This document shows positions 22,380-33,475 of a DNA stretch of 64,000 nucleotides, in pieces. This DNA comes from Siphonodentalium dalli (lineage: Eukaryota > Mollusca > Scaphopoda > Gadilida > Siphonodentaliidae), in assembly GCA_032622095.1 (NCBI GenBank), contig CP136063.1:142511450-142575449 (forward strand), given 5' to 3'. The notes beneath the pieces were generated by a model. That model was not told the origin of the DNA. It saw only the letters and a program-made list of their open reading frames with translations, and made no database searches. Positions within the stretch are counted from its first letter, which is position 1; each line of letters begins with the position of its first letter. The translations under genes were made by a program, and so were the position numbers.

Positions 22380-23714
22380 GTACACATGTATAACAAACCC
22401 AGTAACATACAGTCACTCCATATATACACATAACACCAAACAAATTACAAGATAGTCACTCACTCTGTGTACACATACACCTGCCCCATGACCATATAGT
22501 CCCTCCCTGTATACATATTCACCACGTTCGTGACCATAAGTCAATCCTTGTATACATATTCATCTCACCATTGGCCATACGGTCAATCCCCGTATACCTA
22601 TTCGCCATATACACCCCATACATGAACATAGAGTCACTCCATGTATACATATGTAATGCATCTCACCATTGGCCATGTAGCCACTTGCTTGATATATGTA
22701 CCCATCACCCATCACCATATGTATCCACACTTGTGTATACATGTACACCCCACACATGCCCATACAGCCATGAGTCATCAAGCAGGCACACTAGGTATAC
22801 TCATACACTTGACCCATGACCATATGGTCACCCCCTGTGTACCAATATTCAACACATTCATCATCATACAGTCAATCATTGTATACAAATTCACCTCACC
22901 ATTGGTCATACGTCACTCACTGTATACATGTTCACCAAATCCATGGCAAAATACCCACGCAAGATATACATATACTCCCCAACCATGACCATAGAATCAC
23001 TCCAGGTTAACATATGCACCTCGCTAATGGCGATATAGCCACTGACTGTATACCCATATATCTCCATAACCATACAGCCACACTTACGTATACCCGTACA
23101 CCTAACACATGACCATACAGCCATGCAGGCACACCAGGTATACTCCTACACCTTCCCCATGACCATATAGTCACTCTCTGAATACCTATCGACACCACAT
23201 TCATGATAATACAGTCACTCCTTGTATACCTGTTCACCTCACCATTTGCCATACAGTCACTCCCTGAAAACATATTCACCTCACTATTGGCCATAGAGTC
23301 ACTCACTGTATATATATTTACCACGCCAATAGTCATATAGCCACTCGATATATGCATATACATCCACACATGACCATCCACACACTCGTCAATGACCATT
23401 CAGCATACATCAGGTACACATATACACATTATGACTACTGCCATTCCATGTACACATATACGCATTACTCATAGCTGCACATCTATTTATCCATTCAACC
23501 CACCAATGATCATACAAACAACACATGTATACATATACACCTATCTATGACAATACAGCCACACACGGTAAATCTGTACATCTCACCCATGAACTTACAG
23601 TAACTCCATATATACATAAACACACATATGACCATGTAGGTACTCTCGTTATTTACATACATGTAAACCACAGCAATGCCCAATTGAGCAACATTGTGTA
23701 CACATGTACTGGGT
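22380..23714. repeat. 42-bp minisatellite, about 30 degenerate copies
   Basis: The units contain ACCATACAGTCACTCC, TGTATACATATTCACC and a variable segment, recurring every ~42 bases. Because 42 is a multiple of three, several frames stay open by chance. The apparent 14-residue protein repeats on both strands are artefacts. Confidence 0.85.
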
Positions 23715-23986
23715 AATCATAACCATTTTTTTGGTTTAAACATATTTTATTGTAATATAATATTACAAGAGGGATCGGGGCACAAGTTTTAACAACTTAA
23801 ATCCGCCCATCTCCCATTAACATTTTAACATATACAACGTAGATGACGAACATAACATATATACAGGATGATGTATGGTGTGGTTGTGATTGCTGTCAGT
23901 CCTATCCTGCTTTTGAAATTTCATCTGAGGTAGTCAACATTTGTAACGCAAAGGAGGATCTCGCCTATATTTGTTAGCGGAGGGGC

Positions 23987-24360
23987 CTAATTAAAGCGTT
24001 TCGTTGATGAAATGTATGAATAAACAAAATGGAAAAGAATTTCATTGCGTCGATTCGATTCTGATGATATCCCTGTGAGTAAGGAGGAAATGTTAGATAT
24101 TATAAATTGGTGGGCTGCAATCTTATTGAAGAGTTCGCATCTTTCGGTAGCATACAGGGGGCACTCAAAGTAATAATGAAAGGCATCTTCGACTTCGTAT
24201 CCACATGTGCATTTAGAGGTATCAGAGATAAAATTGTTGTACATATCTGATTTTAATTCACTACAATAGTTGCGAATTATGCAGTGTAAAATGCTTAGTT
24301 TTCTTGGACCATTAATAAAGAATTGGGGAGGTTTCGTGGGCGGGTCAATTAATTTCAAAT
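23987..24360 (-). pseudogene. LINE ORF2 C-terminal cysteine/histidine cluster
   Basis: Residues include RKLSILHCIIRNYCSELKSD and CTCGYEVEDAFHYYFECPLY followed by ATERC, and the frame ends SSTKRFN. It belongs to the same ORF2 as the frame above but is separated by frame damage around 24360-24410. The downstream 3' UTR (23727-23986) shares its end with the LINE at 1-645. Confidence 0.8.
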
Positions 24361-24409
24361 TCGTCTTAAATTCAGGAAGAGTACTTACATTTGTAATAGG
24401 CTTTGGTAG

Positions 24410-25170
24410 TTAATTCCAAGATAACGTACTTTTAGGTAAATAAGAGTTTCTGAAATGTTCTGTATGCGAACGGTATGAATAGAATTTGTCAGGTTCGCGC
24501 ATATCATATCGATTACTGGCAACTTGTCTTGATCGGGGTGGCAACATGAGCGTGAGGTAATTGGGGACTTGGTTGTTTATTATTTTGAACATGGTGTGCA
24601 ACTCGTGGAGTTCTCGTCGAATTTCAAGCCTTGACCATCCTACTTCGTCAAACAAGCGATTTATATCTACGGAACGCGTTAATCCTGTTACTATTCTTGC
24701 AGCATCCTTGTGTATGTCATCGAACTTTTTTAATAAGTAATCTGTTGCTGTGCCCCACACTACATCGGCATAGTCTATAATTGGTAATATATATGCTATG
24801 TATATTTTTTCAAGCGACTTTCTGTCTAGATCGTACTTCAGTCTTCTTAATTGTGAGAGACGCGATGTTGCTTTGTTTGCTATTGTATTTATATGAGTGT
24901 TCCAGTTTAGATTCGATTGTATTTCAAGTCCAAGATGTTTGTGTGAGTTTGTAAATAATACATTTTCTTGTTCGAATTTTAAATTCGGGGTCACGTTGTT
25001 ATTTGTAAGGGAAAAGGAAATTGCCCTAGTTTTCGTTGGGTTAAATTTAACTATCCATTTATTTGCCCAGTCTGCGACTCTTTCAAGGTCATCATTCATG
25101 TTCTTGGTTAGGATATCGATGTCATAATGGGTAGTCAATGGCAAGTATCGTCCGCGTACATTCTTGTGGT
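24410..25170 (-). pseudogene. LINE ORF2: RT motif C and thumb
   Basis: MYADDT is read at 25147-25161, one frame away from the following 244-residue frame (25144-24410), so a frameshift sits right after the catalytic box. The long frame contains DDLERVADWANKWIVKFNPT and KTRAISFS, HKHLGLEIQSNLNWNTHI, and YILPIIDYADVVWG, the typical thumb layout of this LINE group. Residues before YADD (VYINDPPDHI) are visible up to the truncation point. Confidence 0.8.
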
Positions 25171-25225
25171 TGCATTAATGTGATCAGGGGGGTCGTTTAT
25201 GTAAACTAAAAAAAATCATAACCAT

Positions 25226-25460
25226 ACAACTATACAGTCACTTCCTGTATATATATTCACCTCACACATGACCATACTCTCACTCCTTGCATACATATAC
25301 ATCTCACCATAGCCACCCCATGCATGACCATATAGCTAATAATGTACACCTATTCACATCATTCAAGACCATAAAATAACTCCCTTTATACATATTCACC
25401 TCACCTATGACCACACGGTAACTCCCTGGTTGCCATATTGACCTCCAGCCTATATCATGT
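25226..25460. repeat. 42-bp minisatellite, right remainder
   Basis: The same unit resumes after the LINE (ACTATACAGTCACTTCC, TGTATATATATTCACC) for five to six copies. Confidence 0.8.
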
Positions 25461-26068
25461 TGATCAATGTTTATCCTAGTAGGCCAGAATAGCCACAAAT
25501 TATGATTCATTTCAGTTCCATTTCAAAGTTCTGCCCATGCCAGTATCCAAAAAGAGGTTTTCTGGGGGAAAAAACAAATAAGGCAACTTTTAAATTATTT
25601 TGTTATACCCCATAAGGAAATGGGACAACCAGAATAGAACATTAGTTGTCAGTTGATTAGCTAACATGTAAAATAACCAAGTGAGTCACAATTTGCTACA
25701 TTTTTGGAAACGCAGAGAATAGTGTTCCGGATATATGTAAAAAATGGTTGCCATTTTGAGTAATTTAGTTTATAAACACATTAGTGTGACACATTTAAGG
25801 TAGATCAAAACAATAAACATCTTTCATACCAAACATAGTTACATTTTACTTGAATTTTTTTGTGCCGTTATTTATGTCAAGTTTGTGAGAGAAAAATCCA
25901 ATATTTCTGGTAATGTCATTGGTGACAATAGTAAAAATTAACTAAGGTGCATCAGACATGTTAGTGTTCAATGTATAGAAGGCAGAATAGCCAACTTTAT
26001 ACATCAACCACAACTTGTAAGCGATTGCGGGACACGCTGGGTCAATATCTACCATCTCCACATTTTGG
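25461..26068. other. Right spacer between minisatellite and arm
   Basis: AT-rich DNA not matched on the left side. No gene seen. Confidence 0.35.
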
Positions 26069-26565
26069 CAGCCAAATATACATAAGAATGCAGTTGTTGG
26101 GTTCCATTCCTTCACAGGTAATAATTACCTTTCATCGTTGTTCCAAAAAGGAAAAAAACACTACTGGAAGTTGCTGGAAAGACCATCAATATATATGGAA
26201 GTCATGGCTTATTTAGGAATGAATTGGGTTTTGGACAGTGACACGCTTAATACAATCAAGGAGTTAACATGTGCCTTATACATGTATGGTCCACATTCGA
26301 GAAAAGTGAATTAAGCTAGGTGGGTATAGTTCCAGAAGAAGTTCGAGAATCAGAAAACGTTAGTTGATCTTTCTGTACTTCCACCATGTGAGGAATCTTT
26401 AATTCTACACGCAAAACGAGCCAACATGATAGCAAAACAGTGGATACTTGCAACCGTTGCCAAATCAACCATTCCCGGTGTAGCACTTCTTGGATGGACG
26501 GCCGATAGGCAGCCTGAGTTGTTTGAACCATTCTTCTCGTAAGATGTTGCACAGAAATTCTATTG
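26069..26565 (+). pseudogene. Nuclease-like family protein, C-terminal part (right arm)
   Basis: Mirror copy of the left-arm pseudogene. Visible pieces in order are LLGSIPSQVI (26098), a WKLLE-type block with YMEVMAYLGMNWVLDSDT (26180-26245), a block around IKELTCALYMYGPHSRKV (26255-26310), FQKKFENQ with VDLSVLPPCEES (26330-26400), and LHAKRANMIAKQWILATVAK with GWTADRQPELFEPFF (26405-26540). Comparison of the two arms shows independent frameshifts in each. It lies just inside the ~1-kb AT-rich terminal part of the arm. Confidence 0.55.
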
Positions 26566-27623
26566 ACTGATACAATCACATTTGATGAAATTGACAGTGA
26601 CAGGGAAGATGAGATTACATAATCCGTGGGCAGAACTATTGCAATTTATGATATGAATTCTATCAACTAGTATGAGCGACCTTTCGAGTTTAGTATAGCA
26701 TTAAATTGAAAGCATTGAGAACACTATCTTTGGTAGGGTTAAGTTTTACTTTATTTCTCAATTCTGGTCTGATACATGATTATAGCATTTCATGTCTGAT
26801 ATTGGGAAGAATTTATGCTTATTGTGGTGTATGTTGTGCAACTGTATCCATAAAACTGACAAAGTCATGGGAATTTTTCACTTAAATATAATACAAATTT
26901 TAGCCAATTCACCCCCCAAAAATCAAATATTTAAACAAACTAGACTCTACCATAACATAAACCTCCTCAGATACATGCTTATATTTATTTCAATACCTCC
27001 ATTTCTGGAGAAGAGTATTTACAACAAAATTATTTACAATTTTGAACATGAGTAAGAAAGCTGTGAAAAAGTATACTATACACTGTTGTGACAGTATATG
27101 TGAAAGTTTTAGGGGGGTGGGTTAAGTTTTTAAAAATATCTCGGATTGTTGGATATTATTGCTTGTGATGTTGATATTAATAAATCAGGTATATAATGCT
27201 GAAAATTTTGATGCACTACTGAGAGCTTTATACCAAAAATAGAAAATTTTATAGGAAATCTTCTGGAAAACGTTTTTGAAAAAGCACTGCAATTTATGCA
27301 TTTTTTTGGCATTTTCGTGAATTTTTCACAAAATTTGTTGGATAATATAACTTTTCGCACATCATAAATGTTAAGCAACCCAGATATAAATAAATATATA
27401 ATATTCAAGTATATTTTATTCAACATTTGACTTATTTTATTGGTTTTCCTGATTATACTGAAATTTGCAGATCAAAAACACCAAAAAGGTAAAAAACAAT
27501 ATTTTCCACATGTTCCGCCCTGGATACCACAGTGTTTTGGAACCCCCATGGGACAAGGATAATTGGAGATAGCGTCAAAATTTCTACCCTTTCGTGTGAC
27601 ACTACCCTCATCTGGGGGCCGGT

Positions 27624-27771
27624 CTAAATTCCCTTCTGGGCATTAAACTAATATTTGATTTTTCTTCGAAATTGTGTTTTAAATCTATTTTAATTTTATG
27701 GACACTGAAGGGCCTCGTGGTATGGCTCATTATTATCAGATATCGATTTAGCATGGAATATTTGTTTTCTT
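27624..27771. other. No gene recognised
   Basis: Short AT-rich link between the inverted-repeat element and the next tandem repeat. Confidence 0.3.
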
Positions 27772-28171
27772 AAAATGTAACGAAATTTGCCCAATTTGAC
27801 CACACCCGGACACCATTTTGTCCGCTATTTTGGATTTTGTAATGACAACAATAATAATTTGTTCTTGTTGCATGTTTCTGCCATCTTTATAGCATAAATT
27901 TAAATTTAATTGAAGTTTATATTCCACAAGGAACGAAATGTCTGACAATAAAGTCATACACGTAGATAGGACCTTTTTTCAAAGAACTCTAAAATGTAAC
28001 GAAATTTGCACAATTTGACCACATCCGGGCACCATTTTGTCCGCTATTTTGGATTTTGTGATGACAATAATAATAATTTGTTCTTGTTGCATGTCTCTGC
28101 CATCTTTATAACATAAATTTAAATTTCATTGAAGTTTATATTCCACAAGGAACGAAATATCTGACAATAAT
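27772..28171. repeat. 219-bp tandem repeat, two copies, the second cut by an insertion
   Basis: Copy 1 is 27772-27990; copy 2 starts at 27991 with the same AAAATGTAACGAAATTTG and proceeds to GACAATAA at 28171. The missing last ~45 bases of copy 2 (AAGCCATACACGTAAATAGG and ACCTTTTTTCAAAG) occur at 30414-30458. The copies are nearly identical. Confidence 0.85.
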
Positions 28172-29328
28172 TACACCCACTTCATTTTCTATAGTAAATT
28201 GCCGTTGAGTTTATCAAAGCTAATGTAATTATATCGGATAATTACATTAGGTCGAGATTTTATCAGTGCAACAAAAACGACCCAAAAGTACTTGCGCGCA
28301 ATGATATTTGTAGTCCGTTGCATAGTAACTAAGGACGCTATTTTATTCGCACTCGCTTCGCAGTACACATTTTTGTTCACGAACGCTATGAAAGCTAATA
28401 AAAGAATAATAAATAACTATCCAAATAAAGACAATGCCCCAATATAATAAACATTCCCAAGCTGTTTACAGAGTGTAAATTTTGTCGTATTTGCGACGTT
28501 TCGTTACGAAATACACAACTTTTTAGTTTTCGTTTCATTTATAATTTTATTTACATTTTCCCAGCAGGCACCACTTGTCATTTTGTAAGACCACAGGAGT
28601 GTGGAACTTGATTAATAATTGCATTAATTAGCATAATTACCATTTTTTTGGCCATAATGCTGGGCCAAAAACAATGCTAATTAGCATAATTAAGGCAGTT
28701 ATTGATAAAGTTCCAAGCTCCTGTGGTAACTAACTAACTTAGGTAAGAGTATTAAATTTAGTGGTTATATTCTGGGCACTACAATTTATATTATAGGATG
28801 AAATTTTTAATTACTGTTTACAGATGTCCCCAAACATTGTACCAGTCCCGTGAGAAAACTGCAACATATTTTTTCCCTTCGTCTCAGTGTAACGATATGT
28901 TACAAAGCGTTTCATGATTTCTGAGATTCCACAGAGAATGGCCCTACAAACTGAAACTTACAAAGTCCCCGTAAAAAAAAATAATGCAGTATTCAATGTT
29001 TCTTCACCTCCTTTTATTGTAGCGATATGTTGCAAAGTGTTATGAGGCGTTACCGGTACATTTTACAAATGATATTAAGTCCCCCATCCCCCCCCCCAAT
29101 AACGCAGCATATTATTAAAACTCATCTCAATGCAGCGATATGTTACAAAGTGTTACGAATCGTTATATGATTTCAGAGATCCACAGTGACCGCTCGTAGA
29201 CAGGACTGTGTTACACTTATTATTAAATGATATAAAGTCCCTGTGAGAAAACTGCAGTATATTTTTTCAACTCGTCTCAGTGTAGCGATAAATTGTTACG
29301 AAGCATTATGTTACATGTGCAACAGAAC

Positions 29329-29331
<3 letters not shown>

Positions 29332-29379
<48 letters not shown>
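29332..29379. repeat. (GA)n microsatellite
   Basis: About 24 GA units, then GGGAGAAGTG. Confidence 0.95.
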
Positions 29380-29384
<5 letters not shown>

Positions 29385-29403
29385 AGTGTGGGAGTCGCAC
29401 CGA

Positions 29404-29492
29404 AAGTTGGTAGCACCCGGGATCCCAAGCCGGTCACACATCCATGGAATAACCGCGCCCGACGTTGCTTAACTTTGGTTATCACACAAAGC
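29404..29492 (-). ncRNA. 5S rRNA-like segment (5S pseudogene or 5S-derived SINE head)
   Basis: On the minus strand the sequence reads GTGATAACCAAAGTTAAGC, AACGTCGGGCGCGGTTA, GATGTGTGACCGGCTTGGGA and TCCCGGGTGCTACC in order. These correspond to the middle and 3' half of animal 5S rRNA, including the A-box and C-box of the internal RNA polymerase III promoter. The 5' third of 5S is missing or diverged and the 3' end runs into a GA repeat. A functional 5S gene is unlikely. A 5S-derived SINE is possible. Confidence 0.7.
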
Positions 29493-30256
29493 GTGTAACG
29501 ACCGTGACCTATCGATCAGAGAAGTCATCGGCCTTCTATATTTACAACGCGACCGCTATACACATGATTTCTGAGATCCACAGAGACCACTTGTTGATTG
29601 GTGTTACAAATAATGTAACGTCCCTGTGCAGGATATTTCTTCTACTCGTCTCAGTGTACCGATATGTTAAAAAGTGTTACAAAGATTTACGTGTCTGCAT
29701 TATCTGGACACAAGCGATTTATAAATAATCACTTTAAATTTTACCAAATATATTAGTTTTTGAAAAATAAATCATCTTAAAATTCCTTAAATGCCATGAT
29801 GATTTAATACTTCTGAAAACTTGTTTCTCGGTAAAATCACAATGACACAAAATGACTACGAAAAATCGAAAATTGAAAAGTATTTGGCTCACTGCCGATA
29901 GATAGGAGGATTCCTGTAAGAAAATTCTCACTAAACTTTTTGATCGCATGTTCATGATTCCCAGTTGACATGGAGACTAACTGTATATTTTCCTCTTCCA
30001 AAATTCTGCTAATAATGTTTAATTTTGATCAAAAGTTTATTAATGTTTTGTTTCGTCCCTGACATACGTTCGGGAAAAACCCACTCGATCTACAAATCTG
30101 CAGATCGGTCGATATTATTCGGACGGGAATGCAGCGAGTTGTTTTTTCGGCTCAAGTCTTGTCTGTTATTTGAGAACATATAGTTCCTTGTTTCAATCGT
30201 ATTTTAAGGGCGAATATGTCTTTAAAATCAATATTTAACAATCGATGGCATAATTA

Positions 30257-30410
30257 TAAGGAATAATCTCGGTTTCCTAATGTAATTACACAGTCTAAAG
30301 GCATATGGCGAATCACAAACTCTTATAAATCGCTTCGCGATTTATAGGTTTGTGATTCGGCATATGCCTTTAGACTGTGTAATTACATTAGGAAACCGAT
30401 ATTATTCCTT
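30257..30410. repeat. Long hairpin at the right edge of the 2.24-kb insertion
   Basis: The arms (about 30257-30329 and 30339-30410) are reverse complements over more than 70 bases with few mismatches. The outer end is TAAGGAATAAT, the inner end CTTATAAATCG, and the turn CTTCGCG. The right arm ends exactly where the 219-bp repeat resumes. Confidence 0.9.
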
Positions 30411-30411
30411 A

Positions 30412-31309
30412 AATAAAGCCATACACGTAAATAGGACCTTTTTTCAAAGAACTCTAGAGAATTTTCCCCAAAGCGGATTTTGAAAATGTTGTTCCCCCGA
30501 TTCTGCCCGATAAAATGACACAAACAATTACATATTTTCCATTGTTTTATCGTTTATATGAGAACTATGAAATGCCACGTGTTACTGCACCATTGATTCT
30601 GACAAAGAACCAAAAACCAAAACAAAAATTACCTCACCGCAATAATACTTACTCCTATATAATTAAGTGTTATTGGGGTAGTGTAAATTTTTGTTCTGGT
30701 GACCTGTGCTTCTTAAATGAATACGTCACGGAATTTCGTTTCTTACGCGATGTTTTTATGACTAGCGACAGCAGGATAACCATTGAGGGAAAACAAATCA
30801 GCTTTATCTTCGACATTATGCAAAATAAAAGTAAATTTTCGGGTTTTTGGGGGTACTTTAAAAAACCCATTCTGAAATGAAAACGCCATGACGTTGTTGT
30901 CACTTTAGCTTTGTACTCAAAAGTGCAAATAAAAGTCATTTTGGGGGGCTTTGTGGGGTCGTTGGCCCCTAAACGTCAGGAATGCGGAACTTAAGAAATC
31001 CGATTTCTTTGAACGTTCCTGGGGTGTAAATAATCTGGGGCATCAAACATTTCGTACGCGATTGTGCAAATAGAACCCAGCAGGCTCCCTGATTAATACA
31101 CCGGGTTATCGACTGTAGCTGCACAATATACTAAACTGAGTCTGATACTGAAACGTTCTAACGTAATATTCTGTGCGTCGCATTTTCAAAATTGCCTAAT
31201 ATTTATACTGTAGTCGAAAACTTGACACTTGCTAAATAGCAAGAAGCAGTGTCTTATCTGATTAACCAAATTGCACATTTAAGTGATAATATTTTATCAC
31301 TCTATGCTG
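30412..31309. other. Repeat remainder and unassigned DNA
   Basis: Begins with the rest of the 219-bp repeat (to about 30458). The overlapping open frames 30515-30880 and 30939-30670 show no motif I recognise. Confidence 0.35.
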
Positions 31310-32349
31310 TACTCTATACTCCTACATGGTAGGACCCAATCTGTACTTCTCGAAGGACACTCTTCCTCTCATATTCCAGTAACCTCTGGGGTTCCCCATG
31401 GCTATATCCTTGGTCCTATACTCTTCTTACTCTATATCAACGACTTCCACACTTATCTGAAACATAGCTCTCTAAGACTGTTTGCCGACGATAGCATCAT
31501 TTACCGTAGGATTCATGACCAGTCTGACACCGCTAAATTGCAACACGATCTCAATAATGCAGCACGTTGGGAGAGAGATTGGCTAATGGCATTCCACCCA
31601 AGTAAATGTAACCTACTGACCATTAGCAGAAAAGAGGAACCAATACGTAACAACTACAATCTAAATAGCCATCCACTTGAAAAAGTTAATTCTGCCAAAT
31701 ATTTGGGTATAACAATCCAGCATAATCTCAAGTGGGACGAATATATTGATAACGTCACGGGCAAAGCTAACCGAATTATTGGCTTCCTCAAGCGAAATCT
31801 AAAGGTCACCAACCGAACAATCAAAGAAAGGGCATATCAATCTCTCGCAGGACCCATCCTAGATTACTGTACATCAATATGGGACCCATATACAGATACA
31901 GAATTTAAACAAATTGAGGCAGTCCAAATGATAGCTGCAAGGTATGCCATGAACAGCTTCCATAACACCAGCTCAGTAACTGATATGCTACAGACCCTAA
32001 ATTGGCAATCACTACAAGAACGCTGCCTACAAACCAGACTAACAGTCTTCCATTAAATTCTACACCACCAACTATCTATATACCCAGCTAATATATTAAA
32101 ATACAAAACTGTCCGTACCAGATACAACACGAAAAATAAACTAACATTCCACACCCTCAGAGCTAATAAAGAATCCTATTTCTATTCATTCTATCCTCGT
32201 ACCATAGCAGAATTTAACCTGTTACCACCCTCCACAAGCATAATTGAAATTATTGAAGACAACACAACACTCAAATCACAGCTCTCATCATCACTGATGC
32301 AGTCCATAATGGCCAAAAGAAAACGTCGCAACAATACTGTGAAATAGAC
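31283..32349 (+). pseudogene. LINE reverse transcriptase, motifs B and C plus thumb
   Basis: The frame 31283-32056 has motif B as SGVPHGYILGPILF (the usual glutamine is replaced by histidine), motif C as RLFADDSIIY, then AARWERDWLMAFHPSKCNLL, AKYLGITIQHNLKWDEYI and GPILDYCTSIWDPYT. After the TAA at 32054-32056, homology continues in the same frame to 32347 (PRTIAEFNLLPPSTS), so the stop is a late nonsense change. The first ~10 residues precede the element. A truncated and interrupted copy like this could not mobilise itself. Confidence 0.85.
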
Positions 32350-32605
32350 ACTGACAGCTGTATATAATTTTATTCTTTTAATATCATGAAATGACATAAA
32401 AAAATCATAAAAACCAAAAATTCTAATACATCGACCACCAAAATTTAGGCGCTCAAAAATCAATGTCACCATCATCACATCTTTTGACTCAAACTAACAC
32501 CATTGAGTCCTACGTACATTGTCTTGGAATTTAAACTCTCCTCCATGCGGCTCATAATTGTCAGTAAATGACAGCGAGCTGTCACACGAAGAAGAAGAAG
32601 AATTA
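31310..32605 (+). mobile_element. 5'-truncated non-LTR retrotransposon (Jockey/CR1-group LINE)
   Basis: The plus-strand element starts inside the RT, continues through the thumb and a 3' UTR, and ends near 32605 after a (GAA)4-type tail (CGAAGAAGAAGAAG). Upstream RT motif A is absent through 5' truncation. Confidence 0.75.
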
Positions 32606-32849
32606 TAACAGGTATAGGAACGCTTTAATTGAATAGACAGAAACGAACACATAAGACTGATTTTTGACAATAATTTAGATATAGATCTTATTGTATAACA
32701 CAGACCTAACGTAAGGCAAAACTAAAACTGATATATAAAATGAATGTCAAACCAACATTACAATACCAGAGAAGGTGCTCTCAAAACATATAAAAGCACA
32801 ATCCTTCTGGACAGCTGAATGGGTCTGTATCTCTTCGTTTTATATGACA
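32606..32849. other. No gene recognised
   Basis: Unassigned link between the LINE and the Helitron. Confidence 0.3.
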
Positions 32850-33475
32850 CTAGCAGATTAGCCCGCCACTGGCGGGATTGGTCCCATGGCTTTGTTCGAT
32901 CCATTAATTTTTGTTTTCCAAGGTAACCCCGTACAGGCACGCCGACAGCATGCTATCATTTGCGGGTATCCGTTCCAATGTCATAATTGGGTGGACAAAA
33001 TAACCCGACAAAAATATTCCCCGTCCCGAGTTGACCATACATAACAAATTACACGTCGATATCACCGCTGACGACCGAGAAATCGCCCAAGGTCATGTGT
33101 GGGTACACGTTTCAAGGTCAAGGTCACCTCAGGCGGACAAACTGACCCGACGAAAATCTCCCCCGTCCCTAAGTACGAAATTTCGTCTCGATATCCCCAG
33201 TTTCCGAGACGGTCGATTGAGTCGTATTTATAATCGTGTATATAAACGCTCTTTAACAACGACACCGCAGATACGAACGCTCTTTAATCATTAACCCATC
33301 AATGCCCATAACGGTGGCAGTTGAAGGGTGGGTGAAGGAGTGGTCGCACGGATCCGAGTGCACTGCCTGTGGCTTTTTACCCTTACACAGCAAGTTTGGG
33401 TTCAATCGGCCCAGCAGTTCTCGAGTCTATAGCGCACATATATACGGAAGTCTCAAAATATATAGTAGAAGAAGA
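32850..33475 (-). mobile_element. Non-autonomous Helitron, 626 bp
   Basis: On the minus strand it starts A|TCTTCTTCTACTATA and continues TATATATTTTGAGACTTC. It ends with a hairpin CCCGCCAGTGGCGGG, then CTAATCTG, then CTAG|T. The 5' TC, the 3' hairpin about ten bases before CTAG, and insertion between A and T are the Helitron hallmarks. The 5' region holds GAACTGCTGGGCCGATTGAA and GGGTAAAAAGCCAC, shared with the copy at 59206-60404. No Rep/helicase frame is present. Confidence 0.75.

Larger units (their letters stand above)
23727..25213 (-). mobile_element. 5'-truncated Nimb-like LINE with 12-bp target-site duplication
   Basis: Element on the minus strand flanked by AATCATAACCAT at 23715-23726 and 25214-25225. 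It interrupts the 42-bp minisatellite. The A tail of the element (plus-strand T run 23726-23732) follows AATAAAATATGTTTAAA. The 5' truncation lies just before the RT motif C. Confidence 0.9.
20731..27623. mobile_element. 6.9-kb inverted-repeat element with ~1.5-kb arms
   Basis: The left arm (20731-22195) and the right arm (26069-27623) are reverse complements over their whole length with scattered differences. Outer ends start ACCGGCCCCCAGATGAGGG and continue TAGTGTCACACGAAAGGG. The middle holds a 42-bp minisatellite (22380-23714 and 25226-25460) with a LINE inside it. Each arm carries, reading outwards, the C-terminal part of a nuclease-like protein family, then ~1 kb of AT-rich DNA. I find no transposase and no clear target-site duplication. 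It could be a large foldback transposon, or two elements in inverted order that a rearrangement brought together. Confidence 0.7.
28840..29680. repeat. Degenerate ~130-bp tandem repeat
   Basis: Boxes GTGAGAAAACTGCA, CTCGTCTCAGTGTA and GCGATATGTTACAAAGTGTT recur at about 28850, 28980, 29100, 29240 and 29620. The GA run and 5S-like stretch interrupt the array. Confidence 0.7.
28172..30411. mobile_element. 2.24-kb insertion splitting the 219-bp repeat
   Basis: Its borders are set by the interrupted repeat. AATAA occurs at both junctions (28167-28171, 30412-30416) and may be a target duplication. It contains a ~130-bp tandem repeat, a GA microsatellite, a 5S-rRNA-like segment and, exactly at its right border, a long hairpin. 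A smaller hairpin with a TAATGTAATTA arm lies near the left end (28217-28250). No transposase, integrase or RT is visible. The superfamily is unknown. Confidence 0.55.

Noticed and set aside
22560-23400. Repeat proteins on both strands with 14-residue periodicity
   Set aside because: The 42-bp minisatellite unit is a multiple of three, so frames stay open; both strands give similar length frames and there is no codon bias or domain.
20731-27623. Polinton/Maverick identity for the large inverted-repeat element
   Set aside because: No polymerase B, integrase, protease or ATPase frame, and no 6-bp target duplication.
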